A stretch of DNA of 64,000 nucleotides from Phaeospirillum sp. (GCA_030651575.1 JAUSFB010000077.1:1-64000); one strand, 5' to 3'. Positions 1 to 9,474 are shown, numbered from the stretch's first letter. Notes: a model not told the origin generated them from the sequence alone. Made by a program: numbers and translations.

Positions 1-4
1 TGGA

Positions 5-727
5 ATGCTATTGAATGATTATGCAGAAAATCAAGATTTGAGCTCATTTCATAATGGACTAAGGAAATATTTTTTGGCTGTTGGTATGTTCAGAGCTGTA
101 GTGGCCTCATTTTTGTTGCAACAGGATGCGGGGAGCCAATCCATTCATGAAGCTTGCCGTCGTCTTTTAATCTGGATTGAGAAACTGATAAAGCCCAAGG
201 CGGCGGAAGCATTCGATGCCTCTGAAGTATTGGAAGATTTGGAAACTGTTGAGAGCATGTTTAGACATGACAACTTGCGAGGGCAATTTGATCTGCTTTT
301 GCTCGATCCGTGCATGGTAGATCGAATCCGTTATGCACCCGAAATCGTGGGAGCGATGAAAATGGTCGACGGAAGATATGGTGCAGGTTCATACAATCAG
401 ATTGTTTCCACAATTTGGCGTGAGCACGATGTGCCAGAATCGGTATTAGTCGCCTTCATGATGAGGTCAATCGACAATTCAAAGAGAAAACGTCCCATTA
501 GTAGGAATGATTGGACCCACTTGACATTGAAGCCGGCCGCCGATCGTTATATCTATTGGGTGCATTGCATTGATCGAGCTTTGGAGTCTCTAAAACAAGA
601 AGAGGTTTTAAAATTGAGACCCCGCTTGGTTGCATGTCTTAAAGAGACGACGAGAAGCGGAAACCTTAACGGCCTCGTCCCGAACCGAACCATTGCCAAA
701 TGGATCCATGATGCCGCAGAAAGTTAA
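5..727 (+). CDS. Hypothetical protein, possibly 5'-partial
   Basis: An open frame of 240 codons ending in TAA at 725-727. I do not recognise the family. The protein looks soluble and mostly helical, has no signal peptide or membrane span, and is rich in charged residues and Trp/Tyr. The frame stays open to the window edge, so the ATG at position 5 may be internal and the gene may begin outside the window. The next gene follows after an 82-base spacer that carries a palindromic operator, so this gene is probably a separate transcription unit. No function is assigned. Confidence 0.55.
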   Translation: MLLNDYAENQDLSSFHNGLRKYFLAVGMFRAVVASFLLQQDAGSQSIHEACRRLLIWIEKLIKPKAAEAFDASEVLEDLETVESMFRHDNLRGQFDLLLLDPCMVDRIRYAPEIVGAMKMVDGRYGAGSYNQIVSTIWREHDVPESVLVAFMMRSIDNSKRKRPISRNDWTHLTLKPAADRYIYWVHCIDRALESLKQEEVLKLRPRLVACLKETTRSGNLNGLVPNRTIAKWIHDAAES

Positions 728-760
728 ATTGCACGCACTGGTTCACCTCTTCAAAAGAGC

Positions 761-805
761 CTATACTAAATACTTGAGTCGTGACGACTAACTATGTTAG
801 TATAG
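761..805. promoter_or_regulatory. 45-bp nested palindrome, likely operator and promoter of the HTH/nucleotidyltransferase operon
   Basis: Two perfect inverted repeats share one axis at position 783. The outer arms are CTATACTAA (761-769) and TTAGTATAG (797-805); the inner arms are AGTCGT (777-782) and ACGACT (784-789). A sigma-70-like promoter overlaps it: TTGAGT at 774-779 and TAGTAT at 798-803, spacer 18. The ATG of the winged-helix gene is at 810, immediately after the outer arm, and no Shine-Dalgarno is visible, so the transcript may be leaderless. A dimeric winged-helix regulator binding here would block its own promoter; that is inference. Confidence 0.6.
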
Positions 806-809
806 CCTC

Positions 810-1139
810 ATGTTAGAATTCCTGTTTGGAAACAAGACCAAGGAAAAAGTTCTGCTTTATCTCTACACGCATGGGGAGGGCTATGCGCAAGAGATACGAC
901 AAGAACTGGGCCTCCCATTGCGGTCGGTACAGTTGCAGCTCAAGCGTTTGGAAGAGGGGGGGATTTTGTTCTGCCGGGAAAGAGATCGCACCATTGTTTA
1001 TCAACTGAATCCCCGGTTCCCTTTTTACAAAGAAATCGCCCTCATACTTGAAAAGGCTCTCAAGGCATTGCCTCCGGAAGTGCGTAACCGTTTTTATAAT
1101 CCCCGTTTGCGTCCACGGCGCCGCGGCAAACCGTTATGA
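810..1139 (+). CDS. Winged helix-turn-helix DNA-binding protein, likely autoregulator
   Basis: A 109-residue protein with a winged-helix fold over about residues 8-70: the recognition-helix region reads LPLRSVQLQLKRLEEGGIL, followed by a wing containing RERDRTIVYQLN. This resembles ArsR/MarR-like or nucleotidyltransferase-associated HTH proteins. The tail after about residue 90 is very basic (RLRPRRRGK). Its stop overlaps the start of the nucleotidyltransferase-like gene by four bases (ATGA at 1136-1139), so the two are translationally coupled. The palindrome directly upstream is the natural candidate for its binding site. Pairing of a DNA-binding antitoxin with a nucleotidyltransferase is known from AbiEi/AbiEii and MNT-type toxin-antitoxin systems; whether this pair behaves that way is not shown. 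Confidence 0.7.
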   Translation: MLEFLFGNKTKEKVLLYLYTHGEGYAQEIRQELGLPLRSVQLQLKRLEEGGILFCRERDRTIVYQLNPRFPFYKEIALILEKALKALPPEVRNRFYNPRLRPRRRGKPL

Positions 1140-1678
1140 AAAAATTGAATTGGAAGAAAATGACCGTTCAGGAAACAGGAGCCGCTATTTGGGATCATCT
1201 GGCAAAAAATTCGATTAAAACCGTTTTAAGTGGAGGGGCATGCGTCACCATTTATTCGCAAAATAAATATCAATCGAGAGATCTTGATTTTGTTATGGCC
1301 GATTATTCGCTTAAAGAATTGGATCCGTTGATGGAGGAGCTTGGGTTTGGCCGAACGCGGAATAATCGGCACTATGAAAACCCCGATTGCCCTTATTTTG
1401 TGGAATTTCCTCCTTCACCGCTGATGGTGGGAGAAGAATTTGTAAATAAAACAGCTCTCATCAAAAACAAATATGGACGATTGCGTCTATTAAGACCGGT
1501 GGATAGTGTGAAAGATCGTTTGGCCGCCTTTTATCACTGGAACGATCGCCAATCTTTGGAACAGGCCCTGATGATCTGCAAAACGAAGCGGATCAATATG
1601 AAGGAAGTTGAGCGATGGTCCAAAAAAGAGGGCATGACAGAAAAATTTCTCTTTTTTAAAGAACAATTGCTTGCATAG
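1136..1678 (+). CDS. Nucleotidyltransferase-like protein (AbiEii/DUF6036-like)
   Basis: A 180-residue soluble protein. Residues 32-53 hold the pattern expected of a minimal nucleotidyltransferase core: LSGGACVTIY, then SRDLDFV, i.e. a G-G turn followed by D-x-D (DLDF). A third conserved segment, RPVDSVKDRL, lies near residue 122; the K/D-R-L pattern is also seen in AbiEii-like families. It is coupled to the winged-helix gene upstream. In type IV systems such as AbiE the nucleotidyltransferase is the toxin and the HTH partner the antitoxin and repressor. This protein is shorter than AbiEii, so a role in stress response or phage defence is inference. It could equally be a solitary housekeeping nucleotidyltransferase-fold protein. 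Confidence 0.6.
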   Translation: MKKLNWKKMTVQETGAAIWDHLAKNSIKTVLSGGACVTIYSQNKYQSRDLDFVMADYSLKELDPLMEELGFGRTRNNRHYENPDCPYFVEFPPSPLMVGEEFVNKTALIKNKYGRLRLLRPVDSVKDRLAAFYHWNDRQSLEQALMICKTKRINMKEVERWSKKEGMTEKFLFFKEQLLA

Positions 1679-1682
1679 CCAC

Positions 1683-2099
1683 CTATCCCTGCTTCACCGA
1701 CCACTTTCCCGACCCGGCGAATAAAATGGCGAGGGACATGGCGATCAAGGCCAGGTTGTATTCATAGCCGCGGTTATGGAGAAAAAATCCGTTCTTCGCA
1801 TGGACGGTGGCAATGGCGACAAGCATCACGCACAGAATAAAGAGGGCACCCCAACGGGCAAAAATTCCGAACAACACCATAATGCCGCCAAAAAATTCAG
1901 CGCTGGCGGCCAATGTGGCCATCAGCATCGGGTATGGCATTCCCCCTTGTCCCAGAGAATCGGCAAAACCATTCAGCCCCGACCCGCCCCACCAGCCGAA
2001 AAGTTTTTGACCACCATGTGCGATGAAGATGACCCCAAGTGCGACGCGAAGAACAATAATTGAATATCCACTAAAACGACCGAAGATTTTCTGAAGCAT
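1683..2099 (-). CDS. DoxX family membrane protein
   Basis: A 138-residue integral membrane protein with four predicted spans (about residues 12-30, 60-82, 86-104 and 114-132). The start of the domain reads RVALGVIFIAHGGQKLFGWW, characteristic of DoxX/YphA proteins. DoxX members are inner-membrane proteins linked to thiosulfate:quinone oxidoreductase or to oxidative-stress complexes; the substrate here cannot be inferred. It is separated from the nucleotidyltransferase gene by only four bases, in convergent orientation. The family call is firm, the physiological role is not. Confidence 0.88.
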   Translation of the reverse strand: MLQKIFGRFSGYSIIVLRVALGVIFIAHGGQKLFGWWGGSGLNGFADSLGQGGMPYPMLMATLAASAEFFGGIMVLFGIFARWGALFILCVMLVAIATVHAKNGFFLHNRGYEYNLALIAMSLAILFAGSGKWSVKQG

Positions 2100-2117
2100 T
2101 TCTCCCCCTTTTTTTTG

Positions 2118-3272
2118 TCAGGTTAACTCAAAAATCTTGCTCTCTTTTACACCCTTCTCCACCCAGCTGTCTATTTCTAAACCGCTTTCGAGTCTTTCCA
2201 AATCTTCCGGGCGGGAGCGTGTGCGGGGATGTTTGGGAATCATGAAACTGCAACAGTCTTCGTGCGGTTTGTTGGAAATTAAAAAAGTCCCGATTTTTTC
2301 GGCCTGATGAATAACTTCCACTTTATCCATGCCGATCAGCGGGCGAAAAACAGGTATCGTCGCCACCGCTTCAATGGAAGTCAGGTTGGACAGGGTTTGT
2401 GACGCCACTTGCGAAAGACATTCTCCCGTCACCAGCGCCTGGCACTGGTGTTTTTTTGCCAACGCCTCGGCAATGCGCAACATCATTCGCCGATAAAGCA
2501 GAACGCGATATTCCTCCGGTGTTTTTGCCACAATCTGCCGCTGAATTTCGCCAAAGGGGACCGAAATCAGAGTGCCGCCGTTTTGAAACTGGGCCAGGGT
2601 TTCGGCCAGTTCCAGCGCCTTGTCTTCCGATTGGGCCGATGCAAACGGCGCCGAATGAAAATGGACGAAAAAAACTTCACACCCACGCTTCATCATCCTC
2701 CACGCCGCCACCGGCGAGTCGATGCCACCAGAAAGCAGGGCCATTACCTTGCCGGAAACCCCCGCTGGCAAGCCTCCCAGGCACTGGATCTTTTCAAAAC
2801 CGTAAAAAATCTGGTTTTCAAGCAGTTCAATGTGGATGGTGGTCTCCGGATGATCCAGATTGACCTTGGCCCCCGTTTTTTCCTGAACGAAACGGCCGAT
2901 CTCTTCGTTGATAAATTGGGAACTGACCGGAAAATTCTTGTCGCCCCGTTTTGCGCGAACGGCGAAAGAAACAAAAGTGCGACGCCCCAACTCGTGATCA
3001 ATGCCCTTCTTCAATTCCTCGAGAGTGGGGTCGGCTTTGCCACATGGAATAAAGTTCGCCAGCCCAAAAATTTTGCCGAGCTCATCCGCTATCAGTTTGG
3101 CATCAGGCGGTGCCGTAAACTCCATCCAAAAGCGGCCTGGAAGTCTGTGAATCTTTAAAGGTGCTGTGCCTTTAAGTTTGGCGGCGATCATCCTTTGAAG
3201 AGAGAGTTCAAAGAAGCCCCTGTTTTTATTTTTCAGGGCGATCTCGCTGTAGTGAAGAATGTAGTGTTGCAT
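2118..3272 (-). CDS. thiI: tRNA 4-thiouridine synthase ThiI (no rhodanese domain)
   Basis: A 384-residue protein with ferredoxin-like/THUMP domains (about residues 1-165) and a PP-loop ATP pyrophosphatase domain starting with SGGIDSPVAA at 181-190. The later motif GECLSQVASQTLSNL is typical of ThiI. ThiI adenylates U8 of tRNA and inserts sulfur. The length matches the short Bacillus/archaeal type, which lacks the C-terminal rhodanese domain of E. coli ThiI (482 residues), so sulfur must be passed from a separate cysteine desulfurase. It is transcribed toward doxX with an 18-base gap and diverges from nrdJ. Confidence 0.92.
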   Translation of the reverse strand: MQHYILHYSEIALKNKNRGFFELSLQRMIAAKLKGTAPLKIHRLPGRFWMEFTAPPDAKLIADELGKIFGLANFIPCGKADPTLEELKKGIDHELGRRTFVSFAVRAKRGDKNFPVSSQFINEEIGRFVQEKTGAKVNLDHPETTIHIELLENQIFYGFEKIQCLGGLPAGVSGKVMALLSGGIDSPVAAWRMMKRGCEVFFVHFHSAPFASAQSEDKALELAETLAQFQNGGTLISVPFGEIQRQIVAKTPEEYRVLLYRRMMLRIAEALAKKHQCQALVTGECLSQVASQTLSNLTSIEAVATIPVFRPLIGMDKVEVIHQAEKIGTFLISNKPHEDCCSFMIPKHPRTRSRPEDLERLESGLEIDSWVEKGVKESKIFELT

Positions 3273-3373
3273 AATTTAACTGCATCAATTCACTCGAATT
3301 TTTTTCAATTGCAAGCGGTGCTTGAGGCTTCTCTTAAAAAAACTTATGGAAACAGGTGAAATTCATTTTGACA

Positions 3374-3389
3374 CAACAATATGTTGTGG
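3374..3389. promoter_or_regulatory. NrdR box 1 upstream of nrdJ
   Basis: CAACAATATGTTGTGG matches the core of the NrdR consensus (ACACwATATaTwGTGT) with weak outer bases. It begins 32 bp before box 2, three helical turns, which is the classic tandem spacing for NrdR. A TTGACA -35 element lies immediately upstream at 3368-3373, so the box sits inside the promoter spacer. Confidence 0.8.
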
Positions 3390-3405
3390 CTTAACATCCG
3401 CCCAG

Positions 3406-3421
3406 ACACTATATGTTGTGT
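3406..3421. promoter_or_regulatory. NrdR box 2 upstream of nrdJ
   Basis: ACACTATATGTTGTGT matches 15 of 16 positions of the NrdR-box consensus. Together with box 1 it predicts repression of nrdJ by the ATP/dATP-sensing NrdR zinc-ribbon repressor. The nrdR gene itself is not in the window. Confidence 0.88.
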
Positions 3422-3476
3422 ATAAACAAGGGGTAAATATCATAAACAATTGAAATTGCTAACAAATGGGGGATTC

Positions 3477-6400
3477 GTGTCTATAAAGCCGGAAGAGATC
3501 CAAAAACAGGTCACAGAAACAGAAGAGGCACTGCATCCCATCCCCAAAGGTTTGTCTTTTTCAAAAATTTTTACAGCTGGATCGGGAGATCCTCTGGAGA
3601 CTTTTAAATCGGTGAAGCGTTCTTCTCTGATTTCCAACACCGATGGTTCGGTTGTTTTCAAAAAAGAAGATTGCGAAGTGCCGGAGGGTTGGAGTCAGTT
3701 GGCCACCGATATTCTCGTTTCAAAATATTTTCGAAAAAAAGGGGTGCCCGGGTTGGGTTATGAAACCTCCGCGAAACAGGTGGTCAAAAGAATCGCCGAA
3801 ACAATTCGCAAAGCGGGTGAAGAGTTGGAGGGATATTTCGCTTCTGAAAAAGAGGCCAAAAATTTTGAAGACGAACTGAAATTTTTATTGATCAACCAAT
3901 ATGGGGCTTTCAATTCTCCGGTCTGGTTCAATTGTGGTCTGTATCATTCTTATGGGATCGAAGGCTCCGGTGGAAACTGGCACTGGGATCCTCAAACCGA
4001 TGTCGTGTTGGAAACAAAAAATGCGTATGAGCATCCGCAGTGTTCCGCTTGTTTTATCCAATCTGTCGGCGACGATCTCATGTCGATTTTTGAATTAGCC
4101 AAAAATGAAGCGCGCCTTTTTAAATTTGGTTCCGGCACCGGCACCAATTTCTCCGCCATTCGCGGCAAACAAGAAAAACTCTCCGGCGGGGGAACCTCTT
4201 CGGGGCTGATGTCTTTTTTGGAAGTGCTCGATCGCGGAGCGGGAGCCACCAAATCTGGTGGAACCACGCGCCGTGCGGCCAAGATGGTTTGTCTCGATAT
4301 GGATCATCCCGAAATCGCCGACTTCATTGAGTGGAAGGTGAAAGAAGAAAAAAAGGCGCAGGCCCTGATTGCCGCCGGTTTTGAATCTGACTTCAACGGT
4401 GAGGCCTACAAAACAGTGGCCGGACAAAATTCCAACAACTCGCTCCGCATCACCGATGATTTTATGTATGCCTATTTGAATGACAGCGAATGGCAGACCA
4501 AGTTTCGCACCACCGGTGAGATTTGCGAAACGTTCAAGGCGAGAGACCTGATGCGCAAAGTCGCCGAAGCCGCCTGGCGCTGCGCCGACCCGGGAGTGCA
4601 ATTCGACACGACGATCAACAAATGGCACACGAGCAAAAATACCTCGCGCATTAATGCCAGTAATCCTTGTAGCGAATATATGTTCCTGGACGACAGTGCT
4701 TGCAATCTGGCCAGTCTTAATCTGACGAAATTTTATAATGAAGAGACGAAGATGTTTGATGTGGATAAATATCGGCATGCCTGCAAAGTTTTCACCACTG
4801 CGCAGGAAATTCTGGTCGACTTTTGTTCCTATCCGACAAAACAGATTGCCAAAAATAGTCACGACTATCGCCCGCTGGGGTTGGGCTATGCCAATTTGGG
4901 AACATTGCTCATGGTGATGGGGCTTCCTTATGACAGCGATGAGGCGCGCAGTTTCTGTTCGGCGTTGACTTCCATCATGACGGGGCACGCCTATACAACA
5001 TCGGCCGAGATTGCCTGTCACAAAGGGGCCTTCCCCGGCTATGCCAATAATCGCGAGCCGATGCTGGGCGTTGTCAAAATGCATCGCGATGCCGCCGAGA
5101 TGATTGATGCAAATAAATGCCCGAATTATTTGCGAGAAGCGGCGATTGAAGATTGGAACAAGAGCCTGGAGCAGGGTGAAAAATTTGGCTTCCGCAACGC
5201 GCAAGTGAGCGTTCTCGCACCGACTGGCACAATAGGTCTTCTCATGGACTGCGACACCACCGGCATTGAACCTGATTTTGCGCTGGTGAAATTCAAAAAA
5301 TTGGCGGGCGGTGGTTATTTTAAAATCGTCAACCAGAGTTTGACCCAGGCCCTTAAACATCTTGGCTACAGTGGATATCAAATCAACGATATCCTCCGTT
5401 ATGTTCTGGGAAATGCGTCGCTCAAAGGATCGCCACATATCCATGAAGCGAGTTTGAAGGCCAAAGGATTTAACGAAGAAGATCTGGCCAAAATTGAAAA
5501 AGCGATTCCCGGAGTGTTTGATCTTTACAATGCTTTCACCGTTCATATTTTGGGCAAAGAAACTTTTGCACGATTCGGTTTCAGCGAAGAACAATATTCC
5601 AAACCCGGTTTCAGTCTGCTGAAGGCGCTTGGTTTTGCCGATGAACAAATCACCGAATCCTCTCTGGAGATTTGCGGTCGGATGACCATTGAAGGAGCGC
5701 CCCACTTAAAATCGGAACATCTGCCGGTGTTTGACTGCGCCAACAAGTGCGGCATCACGGGCAAGCGCTTTTTGGCCCCGATGGCGCATGTGAAGATGAT
5801 GGCCGCGGCCCAGCCCTTCATCAGCGGTGCTATTTCAAAGACGATCAATCTTCCCAACGAAACGACGGTGGAAGAAATTGAAAAACTCTATGTCGAAACA
5901 TGGCGAATCGGTTTGAAAGCGGTGGCGCTCTATCGTGACGGGTGCAAAATGTCACAGCCGCTCAACGCCAATAGTGGCACACAAAAAAGTGAATCGAAAG
6001 AATCGGCTCCTGTTGAAATTGTGGCGCCGACACCGCCGGTGCTCAAGCGCAAGCGTCTCCCCAAAAAGCGGAGCGGCTTTACGCTGGAGGCCAGAGTCGG
6101 CGGGCAGAAAGTTTATTTGCGAACGGGAGAATACCAGGATGGCGAATTGGGAGAGCTGTTTATCGACATGCACAAAGAGGGGGCCTCTTTCAGAAGCATG
6201 ATGAACTGCTTTGCCATCGCGGTTTCGCTCGGCCTGCAATATGGCGTGCCACTGGAAGAATATGTCGACTGTTTTACCTTCACCCGTTTTGAGCCGCAGG
6301 GTGTAGTCGATCATCCCAATATCAAGATGGCCACCTCGGTGATCGATTTTATTTTCCGTGCGCTCGGAATGGAATATTTGGGCCGCACCGATTTTGTTCA

Positions 6401-6650
6401 GGTCAAACCCGAAAAAGATGAAGATGTTACTGCCAATGTCATTGCAAGCGAAGCGAAGCAATCCCGTTCAGCAACCGTGCGTGACGACAAAGTTGTTCGC
6501 CTGGCAGAAAAAACAACCAGCGGATCCAACGAACATCTCTCCAAAATGATGGGCGACGCCCCGTTCTGCGACTCGTGTGGGCATGTGACCGTGCGCAATG
6601 GATCTTGTTATCGGTGCTTGAATTGCGGCAACAGCATGGGATGTTCCTAA
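3477..6650 (+). CDS. nrdJ: Adenosylcobalamin-dependent ribonucleotide reductase (class II)
   Basis: Reduces ribonucleotides to deoxyribonucleotides with adenosylcobalamin, independently of oxygen. The 1057-residue length, the active-site region [20 protein letters not shown] and the Cys-rich tail (CDSC...CYRCLNCG...GCS), which carries zinc or redox cysteines, are typical of long NrdJ. A frame also opens at TTG 3450, but GTG 3477 is preceded by GGGGGA at good spacing, so I start there. Two NrdR boxes lie upstream. A mobile palindromic repeat is inserted in frame at 6437-6465, adding VIASEAKQS to the variable linker before the Cys-rich tail. The stop overlaps the convergent thyX stop. Confidence 0.95.
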   Translation: MSIKPEEIQKQVTETEEALHPIPKGLSFSKIFTAGSGDPLETFKSVKRSSLISNTDGSVVFKKEDCEVPEGWSQLATDILVSKYFRKKGVPGLGYETSAKQVVKRIAETIRKAGEELEGYFASEKEAKNFEDELKFLLINQYGAFNSPVWFNCGLYHSYGIEGSGGNWHWDPQTDVVLETKNAYEHPQCSACFIQSVGDDLMSIFELAKNEARLFKFGSGTGTNFSAIRGKQEKLSGGGTSSGLMSFLEVLDRGAGATKSGGTTRRAAKMVCLDMDHPEIADFIEWKVKEEKKAQALIAAGFESDFNGEAYKTVAGQNSNNSLRITDDFMYAYLNDSEWQTKFRTTGEICETFKARDLMRKVAEAAWRCADPGVQFDTTINKWHTSKNTSRINASNPCSEYMFLDDSACNLASLNLTKFYNEETKMFDVDKYRHACKVFTTAQEILVDFCSYPTKQIAKNSHDYRPLGLGYANLGTLLMVMGLPYDSDEARSFCSALTSIMTGHAYTTSAEIACHKGAFPGYANNREPMLGVVKMHRDAAEMIDANKCPNYLREAAIEDWNKSLEQGEKFGFRNAQVSVLAPTGTIGLLMDCDTTGIEPDFALVKFKKLAGGGYFKIVNQSLTQALKHLGYSGYQINDILRYVLGNASLKGSPHIHEASLKAKGFNEEDLAKIEKAIPGVFDLYNAFTVHILGKETFARFGFSEEQYSKPGFSLLKALGFADEQITESSLEICGRMTIEGAPHLKSEHLPVFDCANKCGITGKRFLAPMAHVKMMAAAQPFISGAISKTINLPNETTVEEIEKLYVETWRIGLKAVALYRDGCKMSQPLNANSGTQKSESKESAPVEIVAPTPPVLKRKRLPKKRSGFTLEARVGGQKVYLRTGEYQDGELGELFIDMHKEGASFRSMMNCFAIAVSLGLQYGVPLEEYVDCFTFTRFEPQGVVDHPNIKMATSVIDFIFRALGMEYLGRTDFVQVKPEKDEDVTANVIASEAKQSRSATVRDDKVVRLAEKTTSGSNEHLSKMMGDAPFCDSCGHVTVRNGSCYRCLNCGNSMGCS
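6437..6465. repeat. Dispersed palindromic repeat inserted in frame in nrdJ
   Basis: The segment TGTCATTGCAAGCGAAGCG plus AAGCAATCCCG has the same ends (TGTCATTGC ... GCAATCCCG) as the intergenic repeats at 13862, 16389 and 19106. Here it is read through as protein ([10 protein letters not shown]). It lies between the catalytic barrel and the C-terminal Cys-rich domain, where an insertion can be tolerated. Confidence 0.75.
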
Positions 6651-7552
6651 AAAGTTTTAACCAGTCTTCTGCGGAGGTCAGCGATTTCACGTTCAATGCG
6701 TGTCTCGCTGGCCTCTTCGTTTTTGAGTTGCGCCAATCTTTTTTCTTCGACCTTCGTCCAAAGATTATTTTCTTCCATCACTTCCGCCACCAGTTTTGTT
6801 TCCGACTGCGAGAGATGTGTGGCAAAAAGTTGGTGTTCTTCAAAGGCGGCCCAGGCACTGGGGCATTTTTCTTTTACAAAGTGGGCCATGGCTTCGGCAT
6901 AAACGCGAATTTCCTTTTGTGCGTGCGCGTCGAGGCGCAGTCTTAAAAAATGCAGAAGATTGTGCAGATCAATTTTCCAATACCATTCGGTATAAATGGA
7001 GAGCGGGAGATTCGCGCGGGCGATCTCGCGGGCAACACCGACATCCAGATAGTGCTGATACTCTTCATAGATTTTCTGCTGGTCGTCTTGAAAAGATTTT
7101 TGAATCTCGCGTGCTTCCGGTTCGGAAATGATTTCTCCCTCTACAGAGCCTTGCCGGTTGGTGTTGGATTGCTTGCGCAGATCGTCGAGGCTTGGAACCC
7201 AAAAGACATCTTCCATTACCGAATAACGACCGCTCACTTCATTTACATTGGCGGTGCGATGACGAATCCATTGTCGGGCAACGAAGATCGGCATGCGGCA
7301 ATGAAATTTGAACTCGACCATTTCAAACGGAGTGGTGTGCTGGTGTTGCATCAGATAAAAAATAAGCGCCCGATCGGCCCGAACCGATTTGGTTCCCTGA
7401 CCATAAGAGACGCGCGCGGCTTGCACGATACAGGCATCGTCTCCCATCGTGTCGACCAGTCGGACAAAACCGTGATCGAGACAGGGGATGCAGTGGGGAT
7501 CTTGTGTCGGGTCGTAACCTTCTTTGGAATCGATGGGCTGAAATTCATTCAT
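6647..7552 (-). CDS. thyX: Flavin-dependent thymidylate synthase
   Basis: Makes dTMP from dUMP using FAD, NAD(P)H and methylene-tetrahydrofolate. The ThyX signature RHR-x7-S is complete: [11 protein letters not shown] at residues 97-107. The protein is about 301 residues, slightly long for the family because of a charged C-terminal coil (about residues 240-300). I chose ATG 7552 (MNEFQPID), which has AAGG eight bases upstream, rather than ATG 7573, whose purine run is too close. It is convergent with nrdJ with stop codons overlapping by four bases, so the two deoxynucleotide genes lie back to back. Confidence 0.93.
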   Translation of the reverse strand: MNEFQPIDSKEGYDPTQDPHCIPCLDHGFVRLVDTMGDDACIVQAARVSYGQGTKSVRADRALIFYLMQHQHTTPFEMVEFKFHCRMPIFVARQWIRHRTANVNEVSGRYSVMEDVFWVPSLDDLRKQSNTNRQGSVEGEIISEPEAREIQKSFQDDQQKIYEEYQHYLDVGVAREIARANLPLSIYTEWYWKIDLHNLLHFLRLRLDAHAQKEIRVYAEAMAHFVKEKCPSAWAAFEEHQLFATHLSQSETKLVAEVMEENNLWTKVEEKRLAQLKNEEASETRIEREIADLRRRLVKTF

Positions 7553-7621
7553 AATTGACCTTTTTTTGAACATCCCTTAAAAGAGAAGACTTCGTCAACC
7601 ACGAAGTGGTCCCTTTGGGAT

Positions 7622-8221
7622 ATGGAAATTGACACAAAACTCCGGTTTAAAAGGGGGGTCGCCCTTTTATTGATTGGCTATTTCGCCCTTGGCTATCTCT
7701 CCATCAACCATTTCAATCAGATAAGAGGGACCTATCATTTTATTGGCCTGCCGAATGAGGAAAAAATCCCCTTTCTGATTCCGTTTATTCTCGGCTACAA
7801 CCTGGTTTACGCCAGCATCATCCTCCTTTATCTGCTGGTGCCGCAGTGGGAACAATTTAAAAAAGTGGCGTGGGGGTTTTTCTGGATCACCACTATTCAT
7901 TACATTTTTTTTCTGGTTTTCCCGGTCAAGATGATCTGGCGTCCAGAGATTGTGAACCCGCAGAATTTTTTTGGGCTTTTAACCCAATTCTTCTTTAGTC
8001 TCGATAACCCTTACAACTGCTTTCCTTCTCTGCATGTGGCCTACCCCACTCTGGCCGCTGTTTTTGCCTGGAAATATGCCCCTCGTTGGCGCTATCTTTT
8101 TGCCTCGTTCGCCATTTTAACCGCCATTTCGGTGGTGCTCATCAAGCAACACTACATTCTCGATGCGGTGGGTGGGATGCTGGTGTCCACCCTGGTTGGG
8201 GTCTTGATACTCCGAAAATAA
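7622..8221 (+). CDS. PAP2-superfamily membrane phosphatase/phosphotransferase
   Basis: A 199-residue membrane protein with about six hydrophobic spans. Two PAP2 motifs are visible: NCFPSLHVAY (PSLH at 135-138) and KQHYILD (175-181), which supply the catalytic histidines and aspartate. The first motif is weak (KMIWRP near residue 103 in place of K-x6-RP), a pattern seen in the inositolphosphotransferase-like branch. Likely substrates are lipid phosphates or undecaprenyl pyrophosphate in the inner membrane, but the sequence does not decide. Confidence 0.8.
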   Translation: MEIDTKLRFKRGVALLLIGYFALGYLSINHFNQIRGTYHFIGLPNEEKIPFLIPFILGYNLVYASIILLYLLVPQWEQFKKVAWGFFWITTIHYIFFLVFPVKMIWRPEIVNPQNFFGLLTQFFFSLDNPYNCFPSLHVAYPTLAAVFAWKYAPRWRYLFASFAILTAISVVLIKQHYILDAVGGMLVSTLVGVLILRK

Positions 8222-8313
8222 AAACACGCCAATTCAAGTAACTGATTTTGTTCAATTTTTAATGAATGAAATCTGGCCCTCCTTTTGCATCTCTCCACGA
8301 CCAGGAGGTATCT

Positions 8314-9474
8314 ATGCCCCGTCGTTTAATAATGGTTCTTCTTTTTTTGGTGATGACTCTGTTCAAGGCCACTCCAGTTTTTGCCAATGCCAGCTTTTCC
8401 GAAGCACAGGCAAATATTTTGAGGAGTGAAAATCTCCTATCCCAAAATGTGGAAGATTATCGCCTGGGTGGATCATTTTTTGGTGGAGCCTATGTTGCTT
8501 CAAAGCTCCATTTTTCTGGAGGGCCGAATACGCCTTATGTTCGTGTGCTGAAAGGGTTCATGATTGTGAATAACCAGGTCCAGACCTCGGCTTGCACCAT
8601 CAATCATAATGCCGATGACAACCATTGGCTCATATGTGCTTTGGATCGTGATTCGACCGCCACTTTCACTCTCCAGTTGAAACTTGGAAATCTTGTCGTT
8701 GCCAACTCTCCGCCCCTTACATGGAATCTTCTTTTGGCCCTTCATTATCATACAACCTGTTTGGAAGGTCAGACTCTGAATCTTCAGGGAGTCTGTGAAG
8801 CGCCTGCTCCGGACGCTTGTTCAAATGTGAATGGACGGGTTCGGAATGCGGCTGGAGGTTGTGAAGATGCGCCGTGTCCGGAAGGCCAAAGAAGAAATAT
8901 GGATCGACTCTGTGTTGCTCCCGACCCTGTCGTTCCTCCCAATACAGATCGCTGTGCGGCAGTAACCTGCAACAACAATAATGACGGAACCGTTTGCAAT
9001 CCTGCCAGCGGTGTTTGTGAATGTCCCGATGGAAAAGTGATGTCCGATGGGTTTTGCGTTATTATTCCGCCGAGTGGAAGCAACAATATTTGCGATAGTA
9101 TCCAGTGCGGAAGCGGTCAGCACTGTGATGCTCTGCAGGGAGTTTGTGTTGCCGATGATGCGGGAGGTGGGCTTGATGATGAACGCGGGGCTGTGCCCGA
9201 TGGCATTCTTCCCGATGTCGACAATTGTGTTGGAACCAATAACCCCGATCAGCAAGACACCGACGGCGATGGAACGGGGGATGCCTGCGATCCCAATCCC
9301 TATGATCCGAATCCTTCCGGAAGTGGTGAAGAGCCTGGTGGCACGTCCGGTGGCAGTGGCGGTGGGGCTTGCAGTCTTGCATTGGAACACGTTCAGCCCT
9401 CGTGGAGTTGGGGGATTTATCTCTTGAGCCTTCTCGCTTTCTGGAAATGGCGTTTTGTGGAGAATAAAAAATGA
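8314..9474 (+). CDS. Secreted Cys-rich protein with thrombospondin-type-3-like repeat and C-terminal anchor
   Basis: About 386 residues. An ATG exists at 8266, but ATG 8314 is preceded by AGGAGG at 8303 and opens a clear signal peptide (MPRRLIMVLLFLVMTLF... ending FANA). A globular N-terminal region is followed by Cys-rich EGF-like segments (CPEGQ, CECPDGK). Next comes a calcium-binding thrombospondin-type-3-like stretch (NPDQQDTDGDGTGDACDPN) and a Gly/Ser linker. The end is CSL, a hydrophobic span and a basic tail, resembling a C-terminal sorting signal of the MYXO-CTERM kind. Its stop overlaps the start of the next gene (ATGA), which encodes a related protein. Likely a cell-surface protein; ligand unknown. 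Confidence 0.75.
   Translation: MPRRLIMVLLFLVMTLFKATPVFANASFSEAQANILRSENLLSQNVEDYRLGGSFFGGAYVASKLHFSGGPNTPYVRVLKGFMIVNNQVQTSACTINHNADDNHWLICALDRDSTATFTLQLKLGNLVVANSPPLTWNLLLALHYHTTCLEGQTLNLQGVCEAPAPDACSNVNGRVRNAAGGCEDAPCPEGQRRNMDRLCVAPDPVVPPNTDRCAAVTCNNNNDGTVCNPASGVCECPDGKVMSDGFCVIIPPSGSNNICDSIQCGSGQHCDALQGVCVADDAGGGLDDERGAVPDGILPDVDNCVGTNNPDQQDTDGDGTGDACDPNPYDPNPSGSGEEPGGTSGGSGGGACSLALEHVQPSWSWGIYLLSLLAFWKWRFVENKK

Noticed and set aside
4095-5705. A 536-codon minus-strand frame inside nrdJ
   Set aside because: It has no recognisable domain or ribosome site and lies wholly under a well-identified gene.
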